DNA of 64,000 nucleotides from JAGPCK01 sp041675505. Lineage in GTDB: Bacteria; Bacteroidota; Bacteroidia; UKL13-3. This document shows, piece after piece, positions 44,821-52,028 of the stretch (positions are counted from its first letter, which is position 1; each line of letters begins with the position of its first letter). The translations under genes were made by a program, and so were the position numbers. A model generated the notes under the pieces. The model was not told the origin of the DNA. It ran no database searches and was given only the letters and a program-made list of their open reading frames with translations. Location: NCBI GenBank assembly GCA_041675505.1, contig JBAYTR010000001.1:248001-312000 (forward strand), written 5' to 3'.

Positions 44821-45429
44821 ATGTTCCGATTTAAGGTTCCCGACATACTACCAAGCCTATTCCCTCAATTGCTGTGGCGGGTAAACACGCAACAACCTGA
44901 TATCTACCTTACTTTTGATGACGGGCCTCACCCCTATATAACCGATTGGGTGCTGCAAACGTTGCAGATATATAATGCCAAGGCAACATTTTTTTGTGTG
45001 GGCGAAAACGTTCAACGTTTCCCTGAAACATACGCCAATATACTGGCAGCGGGTCACAGTACAGGCAATCACACGCAAAACCACCTGAAGGGGTGGACAA
45101 CTCCTACAGCTAGATACATCAGCAACATTAATGAATGTGCTGCATTGGTAAAAAGTCGCCTGTTTCGCCCACCTTACGGACGTATTACCCCTGCTCAAAT
45201 AAACGTTTTGAGAAAAAACTACACCCTGGTGATGTGGGATATACTCACCCGAGACTACGAGAAAAATTTAGATACCGAAAAAGCACTGAAAACTATATTC
45301 AGAAAAATACGGCCGGGATCATTAGTGGTTTTCCACGACAGCGAAAAAAGCGAAAAAAATTTGATGTTGATGCTGCCTAAGCTACTAGAACATTTTTCAG
45401 CAAAAGGATATTCATTCAAATGTCTGTAA
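44821..45429 (+). CDS. polysaccharide deacetylase (NodB homology domain)
   Basis: A 202-residue metal-dependent carbohydrate deacetylase of family 4. Motif 1 is IYLTFDDGPHPYITDWVL (TFDDGP, near residues 29-46), motif 2 GHSTGNHTQNHLKG near 79-92 (H-x3-H metal site), motif 3 FRPPYGRITPAQ near 115-126, and late motifs VMWDILTRDYEKN and PGSLVVFHDSEKS. There is no signal peptide and the domain makes up nearly the whole protein. The next gene, a GT2, overlaps by 10 bases. A role in modifying a lipid-linked or cytoplasmic glycan is inferred. Confidence 0.92.
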   Translation: MFRFKVPDILPSLFPQLLWRVNTQQPDIYLTFDDGPHPYITDWVLQTLQIYNAKATFFCVGENVQRFPETYANILAAGHSTGNHTQNHLKGWTTPTARYISNINECAALVKSRLFRPPYGRITPAQINVLRKNYTLVMWDILTRDYEKNLDTEKALKTIFRKIRPGSLVVFHDSEKSEKNLMLMLPKLLEHFSAKGYSFKCL

Positions 45430-46526
45430 CAGATTACATCATATTTGCTGCACTAAGCCTGATGGTACTGCACTACCTCATACAACTGCTGGTGTGGCTG
45501 GGGTTAACCATCAACGAGTACCATGATCAACCTGCAGTAATTCAACCCAAAGTATCGGTGTTGCTGGCTGTACGCAACGAAGAAGATAACATTACGGAGT
45601 GTTTAGAAGCTTTAAGTAAATTGAATTACCCGTCAGATAAAATAGAAATACTTATTGGAAATGATCAATCTACCGATGGAACCGTAGGCCTGGTTGAGCC
45701 TTTGCTGAAAAAGTATCCTCAGTTTCAACTGCATCATATAACAGAACAACTAGGCAAGGCTCGCGGTAAAGCCAACGTTTTAGCGAATCTGGCGCATGTG
45801 GCCACGGGAGAATATTTTTTTATCACCGATGCCGATATACAAGTAAACCCGAATTGGTTACAAAGTATGCTCGTGCGTTTTGATGAAGAAACCGCCATCG
45901 TTTCAGGTATCACCATCGGTAAAGGAAACAGTTTTTTTGAAAAACTACAGGCACTTGACTGGACCTATTTTAATGCTGTGCTCACCGCTACAACCAACAT
46001 GGGTATACCCTGCACAGCGGTTGGCAACAACATGGTTATTTCACGCAAAGCCTACTTTGCCACCGGTGGATATGAAGCGTTGGATTTCTCCGTAACAGAA
46101 GATTATAAACTTTATGCCGCTGTAAGAAAACTGAAATGGAAAACCAAAAACATAGCTACCATTGGTAGCTTTCATTTCACCAAAACACTCCCCGATTTTG
46201 AGTCGGTGTTACATCAACGTAAACGCTGGTTAACAGGGGGGAGAGAACTCCCTTTATATTGGTGGCTTATGTTATTTGTTTTCGGTTTATTTTATCCGGC
46301 TATTTTATTTTTGCTTTTCACACAACCTGCTTTAGCCATAAAATGCTGGCTGCTAAAATTTATATTTGAGGCCGCAATTATCAACCGTCAACTGCTCCGT
46401 TTACAGCAACCTACTGCATTCCTGTTGTTGATTGTTCATCAATTTTACAGCATGACGCTGAGCTTGTGCGTGGCAGTGTTTTATTATTTACCCTTTAAGT
46501 TTGCCTGGAAAAACAGGTACTATTAA
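45420..46526 (+). CDS. family 2 glycosyltransferase, membrane-bound
   Basis: A processive-type GT2 of 368 residues: N-terminal membrane helix, PKVSVLLAVRNEEDNITECL near 43-62, EILIGNDQSTDGT near 78-90, ITDADIQVNPNWL near 137-149 (DxD), a VTEDYKLYAAVRKLKW segment near 223-238 (ED of the ED motif) and HQRKRWLTGG near 262-271 (QxxRW). Two or three C-terminal membrane helices follow. It is coupled to the deacetylase upstream, and TatD starts one base after its stop codon. The acceptor is unknown. Confidence 0.88.
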   Translation: MSVTDYIIFAALSLMVLHYLIQLLVWLGLTINEYHDQPAVIQPKVSVLLAVRNEEDNITECLEALSKLNYPSDKIEILIGNDQSTDGTVGLVEPLLKKYPQFQLHHITEQLGKARGKANVLANLAHVATGEYFFITDADIQVNPNWLQSMLVRFDEETAIVSGITIGKGNSFFEKLQALDWTYFNAVLTATTNMGIPCTAVGNNMVISRKAYFATGGYEALDFSVTEDYKLYAAVRKLKWKTKNIATIGSFHFTKTLPDFESVLHQRKRWLTGGRELPLYWWLMLFVFGLFYPAILFLLFTQPALAIKCWLLKFIFEAAIINRQLLRLQQPTAFLLLIVHQFYSMTLSLCVAVFYYLPFKFAWKNRYY

Positions 46527-46527
46527 T

Positions 46528-47298
46528 ATGCAGATTATCGATACCCATTGCCACCTGTACGATATCCAATTTGATGCCGACCGCTCAGCCATGATAATGC
46601 GGGCCATTGATGCCGGAGTAAGTTTACTGTTGCTTCCCAATGTTGATTCAACAACCCTTGACGGTTTAAAAAAATTGTGTAGTGAATTTCCTGCCCATTG
46701 TTTGCCGATGATGGGCGTTCACCCTTGTTCCATTGTGCAGAATTACAAAGAAGAACTGGCTTTGGCAGAACAGGAACTGCGCACCGGAAATTACATTGCT
46801 GTAGGAGAAATCGGCTTAGATTTTTACTGGGATAAAACGTACATCCCTGAGCAGGAAGAAGCTTTTCGTTTGCAATGCCGCTGGGCAATGGAACTGGACT
46901 TGCCCGTAGCCATTCACTCACGCAATGCCACCTACCGCATTATAGAAATACTGAAAGAAAAAGAGTTTAATGGTTTACGCGGTGTGTTCCATTGTTTTAC
47001 CGGCAGTGCCGAAGAAGCCGCTGAAATTCTTAAACTTAATATGTACTTGGGTATTGGCGGGGTGCTCACTTATAAAAACGCTAACCTTCCCGACACTTTG
47101 CAAAACATCCCCCTCAGCAGCCTTGTGCTGGAAACTGATTCGCCTTACCTCACACCGGTACCTCATCGCGGGAAACGTAACGAGAGTGCATACACCTTAC
47201 TGGTGGCAGAAAAGTTGGCAACCGTTTACAATAAAACGGTGCATGAAATTGCTGCGACAACTACTGAAAATGCCCGAACGCTTTTCCGTTTAAAATAA
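46528..47298 (+). CDS. TatD-family metal-dependent hydrolase / DNase
   Basis: A 256-residue TIM-barrel metallohydrolase of the TatD group (3'-5' nuclease in studied members). MQIIDTHCHLYD at the start carries the HxH metal site; MGVHPCSIV near 64-72, AVGEIGLDFYWDK near 91-103 with the bridging Glu, PVAIHSRNATYRI near 129-141, FHCFTGSAEEA near 156-166, and LETDSPYLTPVPHRGKRN near 202-219. The start is ATG 46528, one base after the GT2 stop; upstream codons overlap the GT2 gene. Confidence 0.92.
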   Translation: MQIIDTHCHLYDIQFDADRSAMIMRAIDAGVSLLLLPNVDSTTLDGLKKLCSEFPAHCLPMMGVHPCSIVQNYKEELALAEQELRTGNYIAVGEIGLDFYWDKTYIPEQEEAFRLQCRWAMELDLPVAIHSRNATYRIIEILKEKEFNGLRGVFHCFTGSAEEAAEILKLNMYLGIGGVLTYKNANLPDTLQNIPLSSLVLETDSPYLTPVPHRGKRNESAYTLLVAEKLATVYNKTVHEIAATTTENARTLFRLK

Positions 47299-47310
47299 TT
47301 TCAAAAGCCT

Positions 47311-47318
47311 TATCTTTG
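47311..47318 (+). promoter_or_regulatory. -7 promoter box for tRNA-Ser
   Basis: TATCTTTG, an exact TAnnTTTG match, 12 bases before the mature tRNA 5' end. No TTG at the usual distance. Confidence 0.55.
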
Positions 47319-47330
47319 CCGTCCTTTAAC

Positions 47331-47417
47331 GGAGAGTTGTCCGAGTGGTTGAAGGAGCACGCCTGGAAAGTGTGTATACGGGAAACCGTATCGAGAGTTC
47401 GAATCTCTCACTCTCCG
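47331..47417 (+). tRNA. tRNA-Ser (anticodon GGA)
   Basis: A class II tRNA of 87 bases. Acceptor arms GGAGAGT (47331-47337) and ACTCTCC (47410-47416) pair fully; discriminator G at 47417; the anticodon GGA is at 47365-47367 in loop CTGGAAA; a long variable arm (TACGGGAAACCGTA) follows, and the T arm is GAGAGTTCGAATCTCTC. CCA is not encoded. A deoxyhypusine-synthase-like gene starts 17 bases downstream. Confidence 0.95.
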
Positions 47418-47434
47418 CAAAATTAAATTGCACG

Positions 47435-48409
47435 ATGAACAAAGGTCCGGTTTCACAATTTGTAGAAAAACACTACAAACACTTTAATGCCGCAGCGTTG
47501 GTTGACGCAGCCAAAGGTTACGAAACTCATTTAACCGAAGGAGGTAAAATGATGATTACCCTGGCCGGTGCCATGAGTACCGCTGAGTTGGGGAAATCAC
47601 TGGCTGAAATGATTCGTCAGGGAAAAGTGGACATTATCTCGTGTACAGGAGCGAATCTGGAAGAAGACATTATGAATCTGGTGGCGCATTCGCACTATAA
47701 GCGTGTGCCCAACTACCGTGATTTGAGTCCGCAGGATGAATGGGATTTATTAGAAAACCATTACAACCGCGTAACCGATACCTGCATACCGGAAGAAGAA
47801 GCTTTCCGCAGGTTACAGAAACACATTTACAAAATATGGAAAGATGCCGACACTGCCGGTGAGCGTTATTTCCCGCATGAATACATGTACAAAATATTAC
47901 TGAGCGGTGAGTTACAGCAATACTATGAGATTGACCCTAAAGACTCGTGGATGCTGGCCGCAGCAGAAAAAAACTTACCCATTGTAGTACCGGGCTGGGA
48001 AGACAGTACTATGGGCAACATCTTCGCATCATACGTTATTAAAGGCGATGTAAAAGCTACTACCATGAAAAGCGGGATTGAATACATGGTGTGGTTGAGC
48101 GAGTGGTACCGCGCCAATTCATCGGGTAAAGGTGTTGGTTTTTTCCAGATTGGTGGCGGCATTGCAGGTGACTTCCCTATATGCGTGGTTCCTATGATGT
48201 ACCAGGATTTAGAATGGCACGATGTTCCTTTCTGGGGCTACTTTTGCCAAATAAGCGATTCAACTACTTCGTACGGCTCCTACTCGGGTGCAGTTCCCAA
48301 CGAAAAAATTACCTGGGGCAAGCTGGACATTAACACGCCTAAGTTCATTGTGGAAAGTGACGCTACTATTGTAGCTCCGCTGATGTTCGCGTGGATATTG
48401 GGCTGGTAA
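47435..48409 (+). CDS. deoxyhypusine synthase family protein
   Basis: A 324-residue NAD-binding protein of the DHS family. In eukaryotes and archaea DHS modifies eIF5A; bacterial homologues act on other amines (homospermidine or related products) or are uncharacterised. Seen: MMITLAGAMSTAELGKSLAEM near 39-59, VDIISCTGANLEEDIMNL near 66-83, IVVPGWEDSTMGNIFASYV near 184-202, and GVGFFQIGGGIAGDFPICVVP near 234-254. SDSTTSYGSYSGAVPNEKITWGKLD near 273-297 includes the lysine that lines up with the catalytic Lys region. The start is ATG 47435; upstream in-frame codons lie in the tRNA. It may be cotranscribed with tRNA-Ser. Confidence 0.85.
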   Translation: MNKGPVSQFVEKHYKHFNAAALVDAAKGYETHLTEGGKMMITLAGAMSTAELGKSLAEMIRQGKVDIISCTGANLEEDIMNLVAHSHYKRVPNYRDLSPQDEWDLLENHYNRVTDTCIPEEEAFRRLQKHIYKIWKDADTAGERYFPHEYMYKILLSGELQQYYEIDPKDSWMLAAAEKNLPIVVPGWEDSTMGNIFASYVIKGDVKATTMKSGIEYMVWLSEWYRANSSGKGVGFFQIGGGIAGDFPICVVPMMYQDLEWHDVPFWGYFCQISDSTTSYGSYSGAVPNEKITWGKLDINTPKFIVESDATIVAPLMFAWILGW

Positions 48410-48451
48410 CTGCGCTGAGATTTTTGAATGCTTAATGCGAAAATGCTTAGC

Positions 48452-48521
48452 GTCAGATGTAGCATCTGATGTCACTATTCATAATACAGAACTAACGTGT
48501 TGTCGGATGCTACATCCGACA
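48452..48521. repeat. inverted pair of REP-like palindromes
   Basis: Two short palindromes with related arms: TCAGATG-TAG-CATCTGA (48453-48469) and TGTCGGATG-CTA-CATCCGACA (48501-48521), 31 bases apart. The middle trinucleotides TAG and CTA are complements, so the two units point in opposite directions, as in REPIN-type doublets. They lie between the convergent ends of the DHS-like gene and the gene ending at 48530. Only one doublet is visible in the window. Confidence 0.6.
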
Positions 48522-48529
48522 GAAGGAAT

Positions 48530-49003
48530 TTACACCACCTGAGGCAGGTACTTCGATAACCAGGTATTTTTTAACGATGTTAACCAGAAAGCATCAAACT
48601 CTTCACGATTCTGAACTACATTATTGAACACTAAGGTATCGGCTGTAAGTTGGCCTTTGGAAAGTAAATCGGCCACCTCATGTTGTTTGCACACATGTAT
48701 TTCGTCTCCTGCTTTATAGGCCACCAGCAAACGATTGAAGAAAGACACCTTAAAGTCACCTTCAATGGCTTTTAGAAAATTCACTGATTTATCAATGCCG
48801 CAGCCACTCACATTATTAAATGATTCATCTAACATCACCACCACAAACCTACCGTACATTAAGTCCATAGTGGCTTTGAGTTGCTTGTTGTGAGCCGTCC
48901 ACTGTTTCACAAACTCATTAAAAAAAACGGCAAGTTCCTCTTGCTCCTGTTCAGTGAAAACTCTGTCGGCCTGATACACCCAAACGCGGGCATGCGGTGG
49001 CAT
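48530..49003 (-). CDS. conserved Bacteroidota protein of unknown function
   Basis: About 157 residues. I recall relatives in Bacteroidota sometimes labelled ABC transporter ATPase, but no Walker motif is present and I do not accept that name. Visible segments are VWVYQADRVFTEQEQEEL near the start, a HNKQLKATMDLMYGRFVVVMLDE segment in the middle and a C-terminal NTWLSKYLPQVV. There is no signal peptide or membrane helix. I used the second in-frame ATG (49001-49003) because a -7 box ends only 4 bases upstream of the first (49016-49018); using the first would require a leaderless message. Confidence 0.6.
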   Translation of the reverse strand: MPPHARVWVYQADRVFTEQEQEELAVFFNEFVKQWTAHNKQLKATMDLMYGRFVVVMLDESFNNVSGCGIDKSVNFLKAIEGDFKVSFFNRLLVAYKAGDEIHVCKQHEVADLLSKGQLTADTLVFNNVVQNREEFDAFWLTSLKNTWLSKYLPQVV

Positions 49004-49022
49004 GGTTAAGAAATTCATGGCA

Positions 49023-49030
49023 CAAAGTTA
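49023..49030 (-). promoter_or_regulatory. -7 promoter box for the gene ending at 48530
   Basis: TAACTTTG on the minus strand, an exact TAnnTTTG match; no TTG at the usual distance. Confidence 0.5.
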
Positions 49031-49094
49031 GGTTGAAAACGGGTGGTTTAAAAGGATGAATTATAAAAAGTGAATGAAAACAAATAAAAAAACT

Positions 49095-49118
49095 AAATCA
49101 ATATAATTATATTGATTT
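49095..49118. repeat. perfect 24-base AT-rich palindrome
   Basis: AAATCAATATAA is followed directly by its exact complement TTATATTGATTT, with no spacer. It lies 53 bases upstream of the long inverted repeat before the AAA gene, in the intergenic space of two divergent genes. An operator is possible; no protein is proposed. Confidence 0.55.
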
Positions 49119-49147
49119 TAAGTAACTTAAATAAAATAATAAGCGTA

Positions 49148-49194
49148 TTTATCCTTGTAAATTGAAAATTACATTTTCAATTTACAAGGATAAA
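49148..49194. repeat. 22-bp perfect inverted repeat upstream of the AAA/DUF4143 gene
   Basis: The left arm runs 49148-49169 (TTTATCCTTGTAAATTGAAA plus AT), the spacer is TAC and the right arm runs 49173-49194. The right arm ends 2 bases before the -7 box of the AAA gene, so the structure occupies the promoter. A close relative lies just downstream of the same gene (50352-50396). Confidence 0.85.
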
Positions 49195-49196
49195 AT

Positions 49197-49204
49197 TACC
49201 TTTG
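49197..49204 (+). promoter_or_regulatory. -7 promoter box directly before the AAA/DUF4143 gene
   Basis: TACCTTTG, an exact TAnnTTTG match. It ends only 4 bases before the ATG at 49209, so the transcript would start at or near the start codon (leaderless), unless another promoter is used. Confidence 0.5.
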
Positions 49205-49208
49205 CCAT

Positions 49209-50351
49209 ATGTTTATCCGAGCTAAATTTTCAGAAATAGATGAGTTGCTTCAGGATTTTCCTGTGGTAGCCATTATTGGCCCGAGGCAATGTGGCAAAAG
49301 CACCCTGGCCGCAGAAATTGTGGCACAGTATGAAGAGGCCGTATTCCTTGACATGGAAGACCCTGATGACCGGGCCAAACTCAGCAACCCTACCCTGTTC
49401 TTTAATGCACATAAAGGGAAACTGATTTGTTTGGATGAAATTCAATTTGCCCCTGATTTATTTCAGGTATTAAGAAGTGTAGTAGACAAGGGCAAAATGA
49501 ATGGTCAGTTTTTATTGCTGGGCTCTGCCTCTCCTGAATTATTACGCCAATCATCAGAAACGCTGGCCGGGCGAATTGTGTATGTAGAACTTGCTCCTTT
49601 TTCATTGGATGAAACGCCTAATCAGGATTGGCAAAAATTGCTGGTACGTGGCGGTTTTCCGCGGAGTTATCTGGCCAAAAGCGATAAAAGCAGCCTCGCC
49701 TGGCGCAAAAGTTTTATCCGTACATTTTTGGAAAGAGACATTGCTGCTTTCGGTTTAAATCTGAATCCGGAAAACAGCAGTCGGTTATGGCAAATGTGTG
49801 CACACTACCACGGCCAAATACTCAACTATTCCGACTTTGGTAAATCGCTGGGATTAACGCACCCCACAGTAAGGCATTATGTGGATGTACTTGCCGGAAC
49901 ATTTATGCTGCGCAAACTGCCTCCCTATTTTGCTAATTTGGAAAAGCGACTGGTTAAAACCCCTAAGCTGTACGTGGCTGATAGCGGCATTTTATGTGCA
50001 CTGCTCAATATTCCTACTTTTAATGATTTGCTGGGGCACCCTGTTGCAGGTTTTGCCTGGGAAGGTTTTGTATTGCAAAACATACTAAGCAAAGCGGGCG
50101 ATGAATATGAAGTCTATTTCATCAGTACCAGTGCCGATGCTGAAATTGACATATTGCTCAAAAAGGGACGAAAATTAATTGGTATTGAATGCAAGTTCAG
50201 CACAGCCCCCAAACTTACTAAGGGATTTTACAACCTGAAAAAAGATCTGAAATTAGTTCAATCATATGTAGTGGCTCCGGTGAGCGGTTCGTACCCTTTA
50301 GACAAAACAACAACAGTTTGTTCACCGGATGAACTACTGAAACTACTTTAA
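49209..50351 (+). CDS. AAA ATPase with DUF4143 and PD-(D/E)xK-like C-terminus
   Basis: A 380-residue ATP-binding protein of the AAA_14/DUF4143 type. Walker A is IIGPRQCGKSTLA near residues 22-34, Walker B LICLDEIQF near 74-82, and sensor-like LLLGSASPELLRQS near 100-113. The DUF4143 part begins near residue 170 after FIRTFLERDIAAFGL, with a winged-helix-like SDFGKSLGLTHPTVRHYVDVL segment near 218-238. The end carries Asp314 (AEIDILL) and Glu327-x-Lys329 (IECKFS), the PD-(D/E)xK pattern. The function of the family is not established. The gene is bracketed by two related palindromes and has a start-adjacent promoter box. Confidence 0.88.
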   Translation: MFIRAKFSEIDELLQDFPVVAIIGPRQCGKSTLAAEIVAQYEEAVFLDMEDPDDRAKLSNPTLFFNAHKGKLICLDEIQFAPDLFQVLRSVVDKGKMNGQFLLLGSASPELLRQSSETLAGRIVYVELAPFSLDETPNQDWQKLLVRGGFPRSYLAKSDKSSLAWRKSFIRTFLERDIAAFGLNLNPENSSRLWQMCAHYHGQILNYSDFGKSLGLTHPTVRHYVDVLAGTFMLRKLPPYFANLEKRLVKTPKLYVADSGILCALLNIPTFNDLLGHPVAGFAWEGFVLQNILSKAGDEYEVYFISTSADAEIDILLKKGRKLIGIECKFSTAPKLTKGFYNLKKDLKLVQSYVVAPVSGSYPLDKTTTVCSPDELLKLL

Positions 50352-50396
50352 TTATCCTTGCAAATTGAAAATGGCACTTTCAATTTGCAAGGATAA
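50352..50396. repeat. 19-bp inverted repeat downstream of the AAA/DUF4143 gene
   Basis: The left arm TTATCCTTGCAAATTGAAA (50352-50370), a 7-base spacer and the exact complement (50378-50396). It shares TTATCCTTG, one changed base, and AAATTGAAA with the upstream repeat. It starts directly after the AAA stop codon and ends 2 bases before the stop of the opposing SanA-like gene. It may also end transcription, although there is no T tract. Confidence 0.85.
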
Positions 50397-50397
50397 A

Positions 50398-51051
50398 TTA
50401 TGGTAAAATAGTTACCTGCGGCCCCAAAAAATGAGGGTCTTTACTAACCAGCACATCAAGCCAGGCATTAACCCGCGCCAGTTTTTCCCTTATCAAAACA
50501 GCTTCTCCACGTTCACCTTCCACATCAGCGGCATTATACCCGATAGCATTCATACCGAATGACTCCGCAATGTAGATTGCCCGCTCATTATGAAAAAGCT
50601 GAGAAATTACGGTGATATTAGTCTGTCCGAAAATTTTCTTTGCCCTTACCATCGAATCATACGTTCTGAAACCGGCATAGTCAAGATATATCCGGGTAGA
50701 ATCAATACCCGCTGCTATCAATTGATTCCGCATATCCGAGGGCTCATCGTAGCCTACCCGCCCGTTATCTCCGCTGATAATAAGATTTTCGATTTTACCC
50801 GCTTTCATCAACTGAACTGTAGCGGCAATTCTGTTTTGAAAAAACGGATTAACATTTCCATTGCCTAATAGCATTCCTGTTCCCAACAACAGGCCCGTTT
50901 TATTAAATGGAATTTCCTCTATTGAAGAGAAGGTTTTACCATCCGACTTACGCAAAACCAAGTTATTGCAATACCACAAGAGGAAAGCTGAAATACCAAT
51001 ACCTAAAACTATCAGTAATCCCAGTTTTTTGATGGTAAAGTATTTTCGCAT
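50398..51051 (-). CDS. SanA/YdcF-like DUF218 membrane protein
   Basis: A 217-residue protein of the DUF218 superfamily; E. coli SanA influences the envelope barrier. An N-terminal membrane helix (KLGLLIVLGIGISAFLLWY, about 9-27) is followed by the DUF218 domain: LLLGTGMLLGNGNVNPFFQNRI near 53-74, LIISGDNGRVGYDEP near 89-103, YLDYAGFRTYDSMVRA near 120-135, VISQLFHNERAIYIAESFGM near 144-163. The start is ATG 51049-51051, two bases after the TAA of the upstream Fe-S gene (TAAAAATG), so the genes are adjacent in one transcript. Confidence 0.85.
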   Translation of the reverse strand: MRKYFTIKKLGLLIVLGIGISAFLLWYCNNLVLRKSDGKTFSSIEEIPFNKTGLLLGTGMLLGNGNVNPFFQNRIAATVQLMKAGKIENLIISGDNGRVGYDEPSDMRNQLIAAGIDSTRIYLDYAGFRTYDSMVRAKKIFGQTNITVISQLFHNERAIYIAESFGMNAIGYNAADVEGERGEAVLIREKLARVNAWLDVLVSKDPHFLGPQVTILP

Positions 51052-51053
51052 TT

Positions 51054-51842
51054 TTATAAATCCATAGCTGAAGCAACTAACTCCGCAATGTCTTTCACTT
51101 CGATTTCCTGTTCTTTGTTGTGGTGTTTTACACCATCGCGCAACATGGTCATACAAAAAGGACAAGCAGCAGCTACTACATTGGGCTGAGCTTCCAGCAT
51201 GTCATCTGCACGCTCCAGGTTCACTTCTTTTTTGCCTTGCTCAGCATCTTTAAACATTTGAGCACCACCTGCACCGCAACACAAACCATTGGCTTTGCTG
51301 CGTTTCATTTCCACCAACTCCACATCCAGCTTCTCTATCACCTCACGCGGTGCTTCGTAAATATTATTGGCACGACCCAGATAGCAGCTATCATGATACG
51401 TAATGCGCTGACCTTTGAATGCCCCGCCTTTAATGCTTATTTTTCCGTCTTTGAGCAATTGGTTTATAAGTGTAGTGTGGTGCAGCACTTCGTAGGCACC
51501 ACCTAATTCAGGGTATTCGTTTTTGAGTGTATTAAAACAATGCGGGCAACCGGTTACAATCTTCTTCACTCCGTACATGTTGAGTGTAGTAATGTTTTGC
51601 ATAGCCATCATCTGAAACAGAAATTCATTTCCCGCACGTTTGGCAGGGTCTCCGGTGCAGGCTTCCTCCGTGCCCAATATGGCGAACTTAATTCCACCGG
51701 CATGAAGAATTTTAGCAACCGCTTTGGTTATTTTTTGCGCACGCTCATCAAAACTGCCTGCACAGCCAACCCAAAAAAGAATTTCTGCTTCTTCCCCTGC
51801 TGCCATCATATCGGCCATAGTACGTACTCTGAATTCGCTCAT
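51054..51842 (-). CDS. (Fe-S)-binding CCG-domain protein (heterodisulfide reductase subunit B-like)
   Basis: A 262-residue electron-transfer protein with two cysteine-rich (CCG) domains of the type found in heterodisulfide reductase HdrB, GlpC and LutA. Seen: EILFWVGCAGSFDERAQKI near 19-37, GCPHCFNTLKNEYPELGG near 98-115, ITYHDSCYLGRANNIYEAP near 146-164, LCCGAGGAQMFKDAEQG near 187-203, and AACPFCMTMLRDG near 228-240. It would pair with a ferredoxin-type membrane protein such as the one at 53867-55174; those two genes are usually adjacent in Bacteroidota but here a T9SS gene lies between. Confidence 0.85.
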   Translation of the reverse strand: MSEFRVRTMADMMAAGEEAEILFWVGCAGSFDERAQKITKAVAKILHAGGIKFAILGTEEACTGDPAKRAGNEFLFQMMAMQNITTLNMYGVKKIVTGCPHCFNTLKNEYPELGGAYEVLHHTTLINQLLKDGKISIKGGAFKGQRITYHDSCYLGRANNIYEAPREVIEKLDVELVEMKRSKANGLCCGAGGAQMFKDAEQGKKEVNLERADDMLEAQPNVVAAACPFCMTMLRDGVKHHNKEQEIEVKDIAELVASAMDL

Positions 51843-51974
51843 AGACTGCTTATTTTGCGCTGCAATTTAGCAAAAAAGCAGGTAAAGAAATGGAATGGGC
51901 AACGCATCCCTTATTTCACAGGGATAGACCTGACTGAAATCTCCGGAAAAGTGGCCTGTGAGTACTACTGCAAC

Positions 51975-52004
51975 AAAAAAGGGTATTGCAAAAATGCAAT
52001 ACCC
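51975..52004 (-). terminator. intrinsic terminator after the GloVer-repeat gene
   Basis: On the minus strand GGGTATTGCA and its complement form a 10-bp stem (52004-51995 with 51990-51981), loop TTTT, followed by six T residues (51980-51975). It lies 25 bases beyond the stop codon at 52029. Confidence 0.85.
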
Positions 52005-52028
52005 TCAAAAAAAAATCAGTTGAAAAAA

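Noticed and set aside
46501..46527. TTG start at 46501 for TatD
   Set aside because: It overlaps the end of the GT2 gene, while ATG 46528 gives the family N-terminus directly.
47345..47434. N-terminal extension of the DHS-like protein
   Set aside because: The 30 upstream codons are the tRNA-Ser gene itself.
48530..49018. The ABC transporter ATPase label I recall for relatives of this protein
   Set aside because: No Walker A, signature or Walker B motif can be found in the sequence.
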